From: Streptomyces sp. NBC_00523
GTDB taxonomy: Bacteria > Actinomycetota > Actinomycetes > Streptomycetales > Streptomycetaceae
Direction of reading: 5' to 3'
Assembly (NCBI RefSeq): GCF_036346615.1
Contig: NZ_CP107836.1
Span: forward strand, 6,696,001-6,760,000
DNA: 64,000 bases
The notes under the pieces are model-generated. The model was not told the origin of the DNA. It did not search any database and was given only the letters and a program-made list of their open reading frames with translations. This document shows positions 17,523-25,813 of this stretch, piece by piece. A program made the translations under genes and the position numbers. Position 1 is the first letter of the stretch. Each line of letters opens with the position of its first letter.

Positions 17523-18780
17523 GCGGGGTGCTTCTCCAGCCGAGGTGCAGGACGGCGACGTCGTCGGCGAGACCCCCGTGGGGGGCCGCGGCCTCCGTGG
17601 CGCCGGCGACCAGTGCGTCGATGAACGGGCGGGCGCCGAGTGGCGCCAGCTCCCGGGCCATGTCGAGCAGCCCCTCCTCGCCCAGCCGGCTGTGCGGTCC
17701 GGTGCGCCCTTCGAAGAGGCCGTCGGTGAACAGGACGAGGGCGGCGCCGGGGGCGAGTTCCACATCGGTGACCGACCACTGGCCGTGCCCGGGCAGCAGC
17801 CCGAGCGCCATCCCGCCCTCGGGCTCCACCCAGTCGACCTCCGCGCCGTGCCGGAGCAGCAGCCCGGGGTGGCCGGCCCGCATGACGCGGACCCGGTCGC
17901 GGCTGGGCGGAAAGGCCAGCGAGGTGACGGTCGCGAAGAGATGGGGGTCGGAGCGCTCGGCGACGAGGATCGACTCCAGGAGCCCGAGCTGTTCCAACGG
18001 GTCGGTGCCGCACAGGACGGCGGTGCGCCAGGCGACCCGCAGGCACACCCCGAGCGCGGCCTCCGCCGCGCCGTGCCCCGACACATCGCCGATGACCGCC
18101 CACACCGTGCCGTCCGGCGTCTGCACCACGTCGTAGAAGTCACCGCTGAGCAGCCCGTGGGCCCGGCCGGGCTCGTAGCGGGCGACGGCCTGGAAGGTGT
18201 CGTCGTTCAGCAGGGGGACGGGCAGCAGCCCGCGTTCCAGGCGCGCGTTCTCCTGCGCCATCAGCTGGTTGGCGCGCAGCGCCGAGGCGGCCCGCTCAAC
18301 CTGCTTGCGCTGGAGGGCGTACCGGATGGCGCGCGCGAGGGCCTGCGGATCGAGCAGCCCCTTCATCAGGTAGTCCTGTGCGCCGGTCGCCACGGCGGCG
18401 AGCCCCGCGTCGGACTCGGCCAGGCCGGTGAGCACCACGATCGCGGCGTCGGGGGACGTCTCCACGATCTGGGTGACGGCACTCAGACCGTGCACGTCGG
18501 GCAGGTGCAGGTCGAGCAGTACGCAGACGGGAGCGTGGTGCGACCGCAGGAAGGCCAGCGCCTCGGACAGGGTCTTGCACCAGGTCAGCGTCGGGTCCAG
18601 CTCGCCGTCGGCGAGCATCTCCTCGACGAGGAGGGCGTCACCCGCGTCGTCCTCGACCAGCAGAATGGTGCCGCCGACGTCCCACACGGAGTCGCGGTCG
18701 TCCGCCTCGGATGCCGCCTGGACCGGGAAGGCCACTGGGACGGGAGGTCGGGCCGGGGCGCCCAGGCGCATCTCAGCCAC
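17512..18780 (-). CDS. Response regulator with SpoIIE-type PP2C phosphatase output
   Basis: A 422-residue RsbU-like regulator. An N-terminal receiver domain (about residues 30-150; ILLVEDDAGD, phospho-Asp in VCVLLDLHLPD, Lys in DYLMKG) is joined by a helix to a PP2C domain (about 195-415) with intact metal motifs GDFYDV and GDVSGHG and the later LFTDGLFEG. Phosphorylation by the downstream CHASE3 kinase probably switches dephosphorylation of a STAS antagonist. The GTG at 18780 (VAEMRLG) is chosen because GGAGAG lies about seven bases upstream; longer starts run into the terminator hairpin at 18836. Confidence 0.92.
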   Translation of the reverse strand: MAEMRLGAPARPPVPVAFPVQAASEADDRDSVWDVGGTILLVEDDAGDALLVEEMLADGELDPTLTWCKTLSEALAFLRSHHAPVCVLLDLHLPDVHGLSAVTQIVETSPDAAIVVLTGLAESDAGLAAVATGAQDYLMKGLLDPQALARAIRYALQRKQVERAASALRANQLMAQENARLERGLLPVPLLNDDTFQAVARYEPGRAHGLLSGDFYDVVQTPDGTVWAVIGDVSGHGAAEAALGVCLRVAWRTAVLCGTDPLEQLGLLESILVAERSDPHLFATVTSLAFPPSRDRVRVMRAGHPGLLLRHGAEVDWVEPEGGMALGLLPGHGQWSVTDVELAPGAALVLFTDGLFEGRTGPHSRLGEEGLLDMARELAPLGARPFIDALVAGATEAAAPHGGLADDVAVLHLGWRSTPHEQ

Positions 18781-18835
18781 TTTCACTCTCTCCTTGTACC
18801 GAGCGGGCCGCCCGCCGGTGTTGCGCAGCATATGT

Positions 18836-18871
18836 GAACGACGCCCGGCGATCTGCCGCCGGGCGTCGTTC
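18836..18871 (-). terminator. Terminator between the sigma factor gene and the receiver-phosphatase operon
   Basis: A perfect 15-bp stem (18836-18850 with 18857-18871) and a 6-base loop, about 50 bp after the sigma factor stop on the minus strand and upstream of the next gene. It separates the two transcription units. Confidence 0.8.
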
Positions 18872-18919
18872 GCATCGTCTTCGGCCACACTACGTCGGTG
18901 TGCGACCGATTCGAGAGGG

Positions 18920-19822
18920 TCAGGCCTCCACGGACATTCCCGCCCGCAGCCGCTTGACGATGCGGGCGAGCAGCCGGGACACGTGCATCTGCGAGACCCC
19001 GAGCTCGGCGCCGATCTGGGCCTGCGTCATCTCCTCGCCGAACCGCATCTGGACGATCCGGCGCTCGCGCTCGTCCAGCTGCTCCAGCAGGGGCGCCAGC
19101 GTGTGCAGGTTCTCGACGGTCTCCATGCCGGGGTCGGCCTCACCGATCACATCGGCCAGCGACCGCTGCTCGTTGCCGGAGTCCGTGTCGGCGGTGGGGG
19201 TGTCGATCGAACCCGCCGAGTACCCGTTGGCCGCGACCAGGCCCTCGATGATCTCCTCCTCGGAGAGATCGAGGTGGGCGGCCAGCTCGGCGACCGTCGG
19301 ATCGCGGTCCAGCCGCGCAGACAGCGCCTCCTTCGCCTTCGCGAGATCGACCCGCAGCTCCTGGAGCCGGCGCGGCACGTGCACCGCCCAGGTGGTGTCG
19401 CGGAAGAAGCGCTTGATCTCGCCGACGATGTAGGGGACGGCGAATGTGGCGAACTCCACCTCGCGCGAGAGGTCGAAGCGGTCGATGGCCTTGATCAGGC
19501 CGATGGTGCCGACCTGGATGATGTCCTCGGTGTCGTCACCGCCGCGGTTGCGGAACCGCGAGGCGGCGTACCGCACCAGCGAGAGATTCATCTCGATGAG
19601 GGTGTTGCGCGCGTACTGGTACTCGCGCGTGCCCTCCTCCAGCGTCTGCAGCTGGTCCAGGAACATCTTCGAGAGGGCCCGGGCGTCCTTGGGGGCGACC
19701 TTCCCGGTGTCCTCGATCCACGGCAGCTCCGCAGTCCCCGCACCGAGGGGTGCGCCGTCCTGTCCGGAGAGCGTGCGCGCGTCGCCGAGGACTCCGTGGG
19801 TCTGCTCCGTCGTGGTCGCCAT
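18920..19822 (-). CDS. SigB/SigF-family RNA polymerase sigma factor
   Basis: A 300-residue group 3 sigma factor of the stress/sporulation class. Region 2 includes IEMNLSLVRYAASRF and EDIIQVGTIGLIKAIDRFDL; region 2.4 is EFATFAVPYIVGEIKRFFRD. Region 3 contains VHVPRRLQELR, and region 4 ends with the helix-turn-helix MTQAQIGAELGVSQMHVSRLLARI. The start at 19822 has GGAGGGG nine bases upstream; the longer ORF start at 19891 adds an unrelated leader. Streptomyces encode many such paralogues controlled by anti-sigma kinases and STAS antagonists, several of which lie within 7 kb here. The exact paralogue cannot be named safely. Confidence 0.93.
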   Translation of the reverse strand: MATTTEQTHGVLGDARTLSGQDGAPLGAGTAELPWIEDTGKVAPKDARALSKMFLDQLQTLEEGTREYQYARNTLIEMNLSLVRYAASRFRNRGGDDTEDIIQVGTIGLIKAIDRFDLSREVEFATFAVPYIVGEIKRFFRDTTWAVHVPRRLQELRVDLAKAKEALSARLDRDPTVAELAAHLDLSEEEIIEGLVAANGYSAGSIDTPTADTDSGNEQRSLADVIGEADPGMETVENLHTLAPLLEQLDERERRIVQMRFGEEMTQAQIGAELGVSQMHVSRLLARIVKRLRAGMSVEA

Positions 19823-20028
19823 GATGTGTGGCCCCTCCTGCTCGCCAAGTGCTTCGCACACCGCCTGCCCCGGATCCGCGAGGCCATGCACAACTGATGC
19901 GAAACTTTTTTGCGCTCCTTCCGCCCGGCCCCGTACTCACCCGATCGGAGCAGCGCGTGGATCATGGCAAACTTGACCGAGCCCCACGCCCCCGGTGAGG
20001 CCGGCGGCACGAGCACAGAGGAACGGCG

Positions 20029-21513
20029 ATGACGGTGACAGAGGACGGCCCCGAGATCGTGGCCGGGACCGAGACCTTCGGCCCGGGTATCGACCCCGAG
20101 CGGCTGGCCGTCTGCCTGAGCGTGCTGGACGAGCTCGACACCATCGAGGTCGACCACCCGGACGCCATCGCGGTGCGCCGGGCCACCGCCGGGATCTACC
20201 GGACCGTGAAGCAGCGCCGGCGCCAGGAGCGCCGGGCCGCCAAGACCGCGCACGACAAGGCGGTGACCGAGGCCACCGCCACCGGCTCGGCCGAGCGCAT
20301 CGACGACGAGACCCAGGGGGTCCTGCCGTCCTCGTCCGCCCGGAGCGAGATCGCCGGCATCCTCCAGCGGCCCCGGTCCTGCTACGTGTGCAAGAAGCGG
20401 TACGTCGAGGTCGACGCGTTCTACCACCAGCTCTGCCAGGACTGCGCCCGGGAGAACCGCGCCCGCCGCGACGCGCGCACCGACCTGACGGGCCGCCGGG
20501 CGCTGCTCACCGGCGGCCGCGCCAAGATCGGCATGTACATCGCGCTGCGGCTGCTCCGTGACGGGGCGCACACCACGATCACCACGCGCTTCCCCAACGA
20601 CGCGATCCGCCGCTTCAAGGCGATGGAGGACAGCGACGAGTGGATCCACCGCCTGAAGATCGTCGGCATCGACCTGCGAGACCCGGCCCAGGTCGTCGCG
20701 CTCGCCGACTCCGTGGCGGCCGAGGGCCCGCTCGACATCCTGATCAACAACGCGGCGCAGACGGTCCGCCGCTCCCCGCAGGCGTACAGCGAGCTGCTGT
20801 CCGCCGAGTCGGCCCCGCTGCCCGCCGGTGAGCTGCCCGCCGCCGAGGTCATCGGCACCTTCGGCAGCGGCAGCGTCGACCGGGTCGCCGCGCTGCCCGC
20901 CGCGCGCAAGGAGACGCTGAGCGCCCAGGAGGTCACGGACCTGGCCCTGGTCAGCGGTTCGGCGACGCCGGCCCGGATCGCCGCCGGCACCGCGATCGAC
21001 GCGGGCGGTCTCGTCCCGGACCTGCACGACACCAACAGCTGGATCCAGACAGTCGACGAGGTCGAGCCGATCGAGCTGCTGGAAGTCCAGCTCTGCAACT
21101 CCACCGCGCCGTTCATCCTGATCAGCCGGCTCCGCCCGGCCATGGCGGCCACCGCCGCCCAGCACGCGTACGTGGTCAACGTCTCCGCGATGGAGGGCGT
21201 GTTCGGCCGGGGCTACAAGGGCGCGGGCCACCCGCACACCAACATGGCCAAGGCCGCGCTGAACATGCTGACCCGCACCAGCGCCCAGGAGATGTTCGAG
21301 AAGGACGGCATCCTGATGACCGCCGTCGACACCGGCTGGATCACCGACGAGCGCCCGCACCCGGACAAGATGCGGCTGGCCGAGGAGGGCTTCCACGCCC
21401 CGCTCGACCTGGTCGACGGCGCCGCCCGGGTCTACGACCCCATCGTGCGCGGCGAGGCCGGCGAGGCGCTGTACGGCTGCTTCCTGAAGGACTACGCCCC
21501 CGCCAACTGGTAG
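20029..21513 (+). CDS. SDR-fold protein with an N-terminal four-cysteine zinc ribbon
   Basis: A 494-residue protein of two parts. Residues 1-150 are helical and basic and contain a CxxC-x14-CxxC motif (C118, C121, C136, C139), a likely zinc ribbon. Residues 155-490 are a short-chain dehydrogenase/reductase fold with the nucleotide motif TGGRAKIG and the LINNAAQT segment. The active-site Tyr of the usual YxxxK motif is missing: the segment reads TNMAKAALNML, with Thr four residues before the Lys. A catalytic role is therefore doubtful and a sensor, NAD(P)-binding or scaffold role is possible. An insert of about 110 residues follows NNAAQT. It is divergent from the sigma factor gene and has its own terminator. 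Function unknown. Confidence 0.8.
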   Translation: MTVTEDGPEIVAGTETFGPGIDPERLAVCLSVLDELDTIEVDHPDAIAVRRATAGIYRTVKQRRRQERRAAKTAHDKAVTEATATGSAERIDDETQGVLPSSSARSEIAGILQRPRSCYVCKKRYVEVDAFYHQLCQDCARENRARRDARTDLTGRRALLTGGRAKIGMYIALRLLRDGAHTTITTRFPNDAIRRFKAMEDSDEWIHRLKIVGIDLRDPAQVVALADSVAAEGPLDILINNAAQTVRRSPQAYSELLSAESAPLPAGELPAAEVIGTFGSGSVDRVAALPAARKETLSAQEVTDLALVSGSATPARIAAGTAIDAGGLVPDLHDTNSWIQTVDEVEPIELLEVQLCNSTAPFILISRLRPAMAATAAQHAYVVNVSAMEGVFGRGYKGAGHPHTNMAKAALNMLTRTSAQEMFEKDGILMTAVDTGWITDERPHPDKMRLAEEGFHAPLDLVDGAARVYDPIVRGEAGEALYGCFLKDYAPANW

Positions 21514-21543
21514 GGGAGCGAGGGCGGTCGCCCCGGAATGCGG

Positions 21544-21579
21544 AGACCCGGCAGGGATGATTTCCTGGCCGGGTCTTTT
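21544..21579 (+). terminator. Terminator after the SDR-like gene
   Basis: A 12-bp stem (21544-21555 with 21564-21576, one bulged base) followed by TTTT, 30 bp after the stop codon. It is the most classical intrinsic terminator in the window. Confidence 0.82.
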
Positions 21580-21858
21580 CCGTACGCGGTGGCTGAAAGT
21601 GACCCATGGCACACGTTCCATCGAGCGCGGACGCGCTCATTTGGTTACTCTGATGTGAACGGACGTCATCGAGGAGTCCACGAACCTTCCTCGACCGTCC
21701 TGGGACAGGCTTGTCAACCAAGTCGCCGTCCCGCCCCGTACCCGGCGCCACCGCGACCGAACTGTTCCTGCCCCTGCCCCGCATGGGCGGCTGATTCCCG
21801 GCAATGAGAACCGGAGCGTCGGCGACGCCCGGGGCCACGCGACACGAAGGAGTGCGCG
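21580..21858 (+). promoter_or_regulatory. Leader/promoter region of the 58-residue gene
   Basis: This non-coding stretch contains a relatively AT-rich segment at about 21638-21660 (TTTGGTTACTCTGATGTGAA), the likely promoter. That would give an mRNA leader of roughly 190 bases. Short ORFs across it have no ribosome binding sites and no coding character. No known riboswitch was recognised. Confidence 0.4.
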
Positions 21859-22035
21859 GTGACGACACCGGAATTGGCGAAGCAAGAGAAGCGTCCGGCC
21901 GAACGGCACGCAAAGCCGGGGCGCGGCAGCGACAAGCTCCAGAACATCGAGGTCTGGGCCAGATCCGCGCCGATCCGCCTGGCCGGTTACGAGGAGGACC
22001 TCGCCGAGCCGCACATCCTGCCCGGCATCGACTGA
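21859..22035 (+). CDS. 58-residue small protein of unknown function
   Basis: A short GTG-start gene with GGAG six bases upstream, its own 5' region and a strong terminator. The product is basic in its first half (KQEKRPAERHAKPGRG) and hydrophobic then acidic in its second (IEVWARSAPIRLAGYEED, then LAEPHILPGID). It has no signal peptide, cysteine or membrane helix. The leader-plus-core look, with one Trp, one Tyr and an acidic Pro-rich tail, would fit a ribosomally made modified-peptide precursor or a small regulatory protein. No recognisable modification enzyme lies beside it except possibly the SDR-like gene upstream. The family is not recognised. Confidence 0.65.
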   Translation: MTTPELAKQEKRPAERHAKPGRGSDKLQNIEVWARSAPIRLAGYEEDLAEPHILPGID

Positions 22036-22050
22036 CCCCTCGGACACACG

Positions 22051-22083
22051 CTGTGGCCCGTCCCCCACCGGGGCGGGCCACAG
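22051..22083. terminator. Bidirectional terminator between the small gene and crcB
   Basis: A 15-bp stem with one mismatch (CTGTGGCCCG side at 22051-22065, pairing with 22070-22083) and a 4-base loop. It lies between convergent genes. Confidence 0.8.
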
Positions 22084-22099
22084 TGCGTTCCGCCGCCCC

Positions 22100-22474
22100 T
22101 CAGAACACCGCGCGCGCCACGGCGGCCCCGGCGAAGGAGAGGCCCAGCCCGGTGCCGACGGTGAGCAGCAGATAGGCCGCCGCCAGGCCCAGCCGGCGGG
22201 CCGAGTTGAGGGTGAGCAGTTCGTACGAGAACGTCGACCAGGTCGACAGGGCCCCGCAGAAGCCGGTGGCCAGCAGCAGATTCAGCCGGGTGCCCAGATC
22301 ACCGTCGGTGGCCGCCTCCGCGACGAAGCCGAGGAACATCGCCGCACCCGTGTTGGCCGCGAAGGTGCCCCAGGGGAAGGCGCTGTGCAGGCGGAACTTC
22401 GCGTCCACGCCGAGCAGATAGCGCACCGGCGCGCCCACCAGGCCGCCGGCCAGCACGAGCAGCCAGTCGGTCAT
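22100..22474 (-). CDS. crcB: CrcB/Fluc fluoride channel subunit
   Basis: A 124-residue small membrane protein with four transmembrane helices, of the Fluc family that exports fluoride as a dual-topology dimer. Family signatures are present: GGLVGAPVRYLLG near the N-terminus, FPWGTFAANTGAAMFLGF, and GFCGALSTWSTFSYE, which carries the conserved Thr/Ser/Phe track of the pore. Its ATG overlaps the stop of the upstream crcB paralogue by 4 bp, so the two subunits are cotranslated and probably form a heterodimer. Confidence 0.94.
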   Translation of the reverse strand: MTDWLLVLAGGLVGAPVRYLLGVDAKFRLHSAFPWGTFAANTGAAMFLGFVAEAATDGDLGTRLNLLLATGFCGALSTWSTFSYELLTLNSARRLGLAAAYLLLTVGTGLGLSFAGAAVARAVF

Positions 22475-22941
22475 GACGCCTCGCCCCGCTCATCGTAGGA
22501 CCGGCCGAAGGCGAAGTGCGCCGTGAACGCCCCGGCCGTCACTGCGGCCAGCGCCGCCACCACGGTCAGCACCAGGCAGCCGGTCGCGTAACCGGGCTGA
22601 TGGTTCTCGAAGAGCTGCCGCACATTGTCCGTGTAGTGCGAGAACGAGGTGAAGCCGCCGAGCACCCCGGTGCCCAGCAGCGGACTGATCAGCCGGGGAG
22701 CCCCGGGGAAGCGCAGCTTCAGGGTGACCATCAGGGCCCCCATCAGGAGGCAGCCCACCGTGTTGATCAGCAGGACCGTCCAAGGGAAGGCGAAGGTCCC
22801 GGTCGGCCACAGGCGTTCGGCCGCGTACCGGGCGCAGGCCCCCGCGGCCCCGCCGACCGCGACGGCCACCACGACCGGGAACTGCACGCCGGGATGGTGG
22901 TCGGGGTGGCTGTGCTGGTGCAACCGCATCTTACGGGCCAT
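22471..22941 (-). CDS. crcB: CrcB/Fluc fluoride channel subunit (upstream paralogue)
   Basis: A 156-residue member of the same family, first in the pair. After a His-rich N-terminus (LHQHSHPDHHPG) come GGAAGACARYAAERLW, FPWTVLLINTVGCLLMG and TGVLGGFTSFSHY, matching the Fluc signatures. The start is placed at 22941 (MARKMRLHQ); the next ATG at 22929 is possible and the ORF is open further upstream without a ribosome site. No fluoride riboswitch motif was recognised in the roughly 200 bp upstream, which are shared with the divergent urea channel gene. Confidence 0.92.
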   Translation of the reverse strand: MARKMRLHQHSHPDHHPGVQFPVVVAVAVGGAAGACARYAAERLWPTGTFAFPWTVLLINTVGCLLMGALMVTLKLRFPGAPRLISPLLGTGVLGGFTSFSHYTDNVRQLFENHQPGYATGCLVLTVVAALAAVTAGAFTAHFAFGRSYDERGEAS

Positions 22942-23139
22942 CCCGCGGATGCTACGGATGACGGCCGGGCCCTGGGGGCCGGGACGGCCGCGCGCCTCCC
23001 GCGGTGTACCCGAGTGGACTACCCGGATCGCTCCCGGCGCGAAGAAGCCAACTTTGTATGACTTCATGGCATATGACGGACGTCCTCGTGCATCCGTCGC
23101 GCCCCGACCCCATGTGACGACGAGCCGCTGGAGCCTGCC

Positions 23140-24099
23140 TTGTCCCTCGCCGAGCCGCATCTCGTCCGGAGACTGGAGAGCCGCCAGCCGTCCGCGTACC
23201 TCCTGGCGTCACTGCGAGGCGTCGGGCAGGTCGACTTCCAGGCCAGCCTGTACACCGGCGCCGCGATCCTCGCCGGCCTCTGGGTGGCGGGCTGGCGGAC
23301 GGGCCTGTTCGCGACGATCGGGACGCTGGTCGCCACGGCCACCGCCTACGCGCTGGCCGTCGACCGGGGGAGCATCGCGCTCGGCATGCAGGGGTTCGCG
23401 GGCTGCCTGACCGGCATCGCGCTCGTCTCCTCATTGGGCCACCACCCGGCCACCTATGTGCTGACCGTCGTGGGCGCCGTCCTCTGCGTCATCCTCATGG
23501 CGACCCTGGCCACGTTCCTCACGCCGTACAACCTCACGCCCATGACCGCGCCCTTCTGCCTGGTCTCCGGCGTGATGGTGGTCGGCGCCCCGTCCTTCGA
23601 CCGGGTCTGGCACGGCGCCCCGGCGGCCGTCTCCAGCACGACGAGCGGGGACACCGGGATCACCTGGAACGACCTCTGGCACGCCTTCTTCAACAACGTC
23701 TCGCAGATCTTCCTGGTCGAGAGCTGGTACGTCGGACTGATCATGCTCGTCGGACTGGCCTTCGCCGGCCTGCGCGTCGTGCTCTACGCGGCCGTCGGCA
23801 GCATCGCCGGAATCGTTGCCGCCTGGCTGCTCGGCGCGCCCACCGACCTGATCGCCAACGGCATCTACGGCTACAACGCGGTGCTCGTCGCCATCGGCCT
23901 CGGCGCCGTCTTCATGGCCAACACCACCTGGACCGCGGCCTACGCGGTCTTCGGCGCGATGGTCAGCACCGGCCTCACCGCCACCCTGACCTCCTTCTTC
24001 AAACCGTTCGGCGGCCACACCTTCACCTGGCCGTTCATCCTCACCACCTGGACGCTGCTGGCGGCCGTCCCGCTGCTGCCGCGCCTGCGCCGCAGCTGA
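23140..24099 (+). CDS. Urea transporter (UT family channel)
   Basis: A 319-residue membrane protein of the urea transporter family, first gene of the urea-use cluster. It has about ten hydrophobic segments and two homologous halves; each carries the family motif, seen as LTPYNLTPMTAPFCL and FFKPFGGHTFTWPFILTTW. The start is a TTG at 23140 with GGAG six bases upstream. Fifty-four bases separate it from ureA, so it is probably in the same operon. It would admit external urea for the cytoplasmic urease. Confidence 0.93.
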   Translation: MSLAEPHLVRRLESRQPSAYLLASLRGVGQVDFQASLYTGAAILAGLWVAGWRTGLFATIGTLVATATAYALAVDRGSIALGMQGFAGCLTGIALVSSLGHHPATYVLTVVGAVLCVILMATLATFLTPYNLTPMTAPFCLVSGVMVVGAPSFDRVWHGAPAAVSSTTSGDTGITWNDLWHAFFNNVSQIFLVESWYVGLIMLVGLAFAGLRVVLYAAVGSIAGIVAAWLLGAPTDLIANGIYGYNAVLVAIGLGAVFMANTTWTAAYAVFGAMVSTGLTATLTSFFKPFGGHTFTWPFILTTWTLLAAVPLLPRLRRS

Positions 24100-24153
24100 C
24101 CGGACCCGAGCCCAGCAGCCCCGCCACCGCACATCCCGAGGAAGGCACCCACG

Positions 24154-24459
24154 ATGAACCTCGCCCCCCGCGAGATCGACAAACTGCTCGTGTACGTCGT
24201 GGCCGACCTGGCCCGCAAGCGCCAGGACCGCGGCCTCAAGCTCAACTACAGCGAGTCGGTCGCGCTGATCACCGAGGCGATCCTCGAAGCGGCCCGCGAC
24301 GGAAAGAGCGTCGCGGACTGCATGGAGCTGGGCCGCCACATCGTGGGCGAGGACGCCACCATGCCCGGCGTACGGGAGATGCTCGGCCTCCTCCAGGTCG
24401 AGGCGTCCTTCGTGGACGGCACCAAGCTGGTCTCCGTCCACGACCCCATCGGCGGCTGA
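24154..24459 (+). CDS. ureA: Urease gamma subunit
   Basis: A 101-residue structural subunit of the nickel urease (UreA-UreB-UreC). It begins MNLAPREIDKLLVYVVADLARKR and has the typical LNYSESVALI, ILEAARDG, MELGRHI and VPGV-like (MPGVREML) segments. Length is normal. It is followed two bases later by the His-rich CbiX-like gene, which separates it from ureB. Confidence 0.97.
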   Translation: MNLAPREIDKLLVYVVADLARKRQDRGLKLNYSESVALITEAILEAARDGKSVADCMELGRHIVGEDATMPGVREMLGLLQVEASFVDGTKLVSVHDPIGG

Positions 24460-24461
24460 CC

Positions 24462-25340
24462 ATGGCCGGGAACGCGGCCGTCATCGCCGTCTGCGGCCAC
24501 GAAGCCGCGTACGGCCGGGCGCTGGAAGGACGGCTCGGGCCGGACGTGGACATCGTCCCCAACGGGCGCGCCCTCTTCCGGGCCGCCGCCGCCCGTCTGC
24601 GCCGGGGCGAGCGCGTCGTCGTCGTCCCGATGACCCTCGGCCGTGAACCCGGGCTCGTCGCGGACACCGCCCGCACCCTGCGTGCCGTCCCCGACGCCGG
24701 CCGGGGCGCCGTGCTGCTCGCCGAGCCGTTCGGCACCGCCCAGCACCTCGTCGCCTGGCTGCGTGCCGCCGCCGGACGGGTGCCCGCCGACTCCGCGATC
24801 CTCCTCGCCGCCCCCTCCGGCGACCCCTTCGAGGACGCCGAACTCCACCGCGTCGCCGCGCTCGTACGCCGCTACGGGCGCCACGAGCTGGTCGAGGTCG
24901 CCTTCGACGGCAGCGACCCCGGCCCGGCCGGAGGCGTCCGGCGCTGCGCGCTGCTCGGCGCGGAACGCGTGGCGCTGCTGCCCGCCTCGTTCGCGGCCGT
25001 GGGCCCGGGCGGCGCGGGGCCCGTGCCGGTGGCGGACGCGGGCCCCCTCGTGCCGGACCCGGCGCTGCGCCGGGTGCTGGACGAGCGCGTGGCCGACGCG
25101 CACCGGCGCTGGGACGAGCACGGCGACGACGGGATCACGACCGGCCTGGCGGCGGCCGACCACCACGGCCACGCGCACACCCACCCGCCGGGCGAGGGCC
25201 ACGGACACAGCCACGGCCACGACCACGACCACGGCTCCGCGCACGGACACCCGCACGAGCACGGCCCCGGGACCGGGCACCGGCATCACCACCACCCGTC
25301 CGCCGCTGGGGCGGACCTTGGCATCAGGAGCATCGCATGA
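24462..25340 (+). CDS. CbiX-like protein with a histidine-rich C-terminus, inside the urease operon
   Basis: A 292-residue protein between ureA and ureB. The first 210 residues resemble the class II chelatase fold of CbiX/SirB (sirohydrochlorin cobalt- or nickelochelatase): [17 protein letters not shown] near the N-terminus, then [24 protein letters not shown] and a second half with similar topology. The C-terminus (about residues 233-278) carries about 20 His in 46 positions as GH, DH and HHHH runs. His-rich tails bind nickel in UreE, HypB and similar proteins, and this operon has no ureE. The inference is a nickel chaperone or store for urease. It overlaps ureB by 4 bp. Cobalamin metabolism is an alternative, but context speaks against it. 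Confidence 0.85.
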   Translation: MAGNAAVIAVCGHEAAYGRALEGRLGPDVDIVPNGRALFRAAAARLRRGERVVVVPMTLGREPGLVADTARTLRAVPDAGRGAVLLAEPFGTAQHLVAWLRAAAGRVPADSAILLAAPSGDPFEDAELHRVAALVRRYGRHELVEVAFDGSDPGPAGGVRRCALLGAERVALLPASFAAVGPGGAGPVPVADAGPLVPDPALRRVLDERVADAHRRWDEHGDDGITTGLAAADHHGHAHTHPPGEGHGHSHGHDHDHGSAHGHPHEHGPGTGHRHHHHPSAAGADLGIRSIA

Positions 25341-25813
25341 CGTTCCGTCAGCAGTACCTGTACGGGGACGACCCCATCGAACTCAACGCGGGCCGCCGCA
25401 CGGTCAAGGTCACCGTGAGCAACACCGGCGACCGGGCCGTGCAGGTCGGCTCGCACTACCACTTCTTCGAGGTGAACTCGGCGCTCTCCTTCGACCGCGA
25501 GGCGACCCTGGGCACGCACCTCAACATCGCCGCCGGCACCTCCGTACGGTTCGAGCCCGGCGGGACGCGCGAGGTCGAGCTCTGCGCGTACGCCGGAACC
25601 GGCCGGCTCACCGGCTTCAGCGGGCTGCTCAACGGCAGCCTCGCCTCCCACCCCGCCCGCGTCGAAGCCGTTCGCAAGGCCATCGAACGCGGCTTCCAGG
25701 GTGCGCGGAACGCGCCCGCCGGGACCGGCTCCAAGACGGGGTCCAAGGGTTCCGGCAAGGACGGGGCCAAGAGTTCCAAGGCCGCCAAGGACAAGAAGAA
25801 GGGTTCGCGCTGA
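25337..25813 (+). CDS. ureB: Urease beta subunit with a Lys/Ser/Gly-rich tail
   Basis: A 158-residue beta subunit. Residues 1-105 match the family ([48 protein letters not shown]), while the last 45 residues (about 114-158: [19 protein letters not shown]) are a low-complexity basic extension that most UreB proteins of about 105 residues lack. It starts within the last codons of the CbiX-like gene and its TGA overlaps the ATG of ureC by one base. Function of the tail is unknown. Confidence 0.96.
   Translation: MTFRQQYLYGDDPIELNAGRRTVKVTVSNTGDRAVQVGSHYHFFEVNSALSFDREATLGTHLNIAAGTSVRFEPGGTREVELCAYAGTGRLTGFSGLLNGSLASHPARVEAVRKAIERGFQGARNAPAGTGSKTGSKGSGKDGAKSSKAAKDKKKGSR

Noticed and set aside
21538-21807. 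89-codon plus-strand ORF upstream of the 58-residue gene
   Set aside because: It covers the terminator and promoter region, has no ribosome binding site and a Pro/Ser/Arg-rich product without coding character.
22941-23139. Possible fluoride riboswitch upstream of crcB
   Set aside because: The conserved crcB-motif sequences and pseudoknot pattern were not found.
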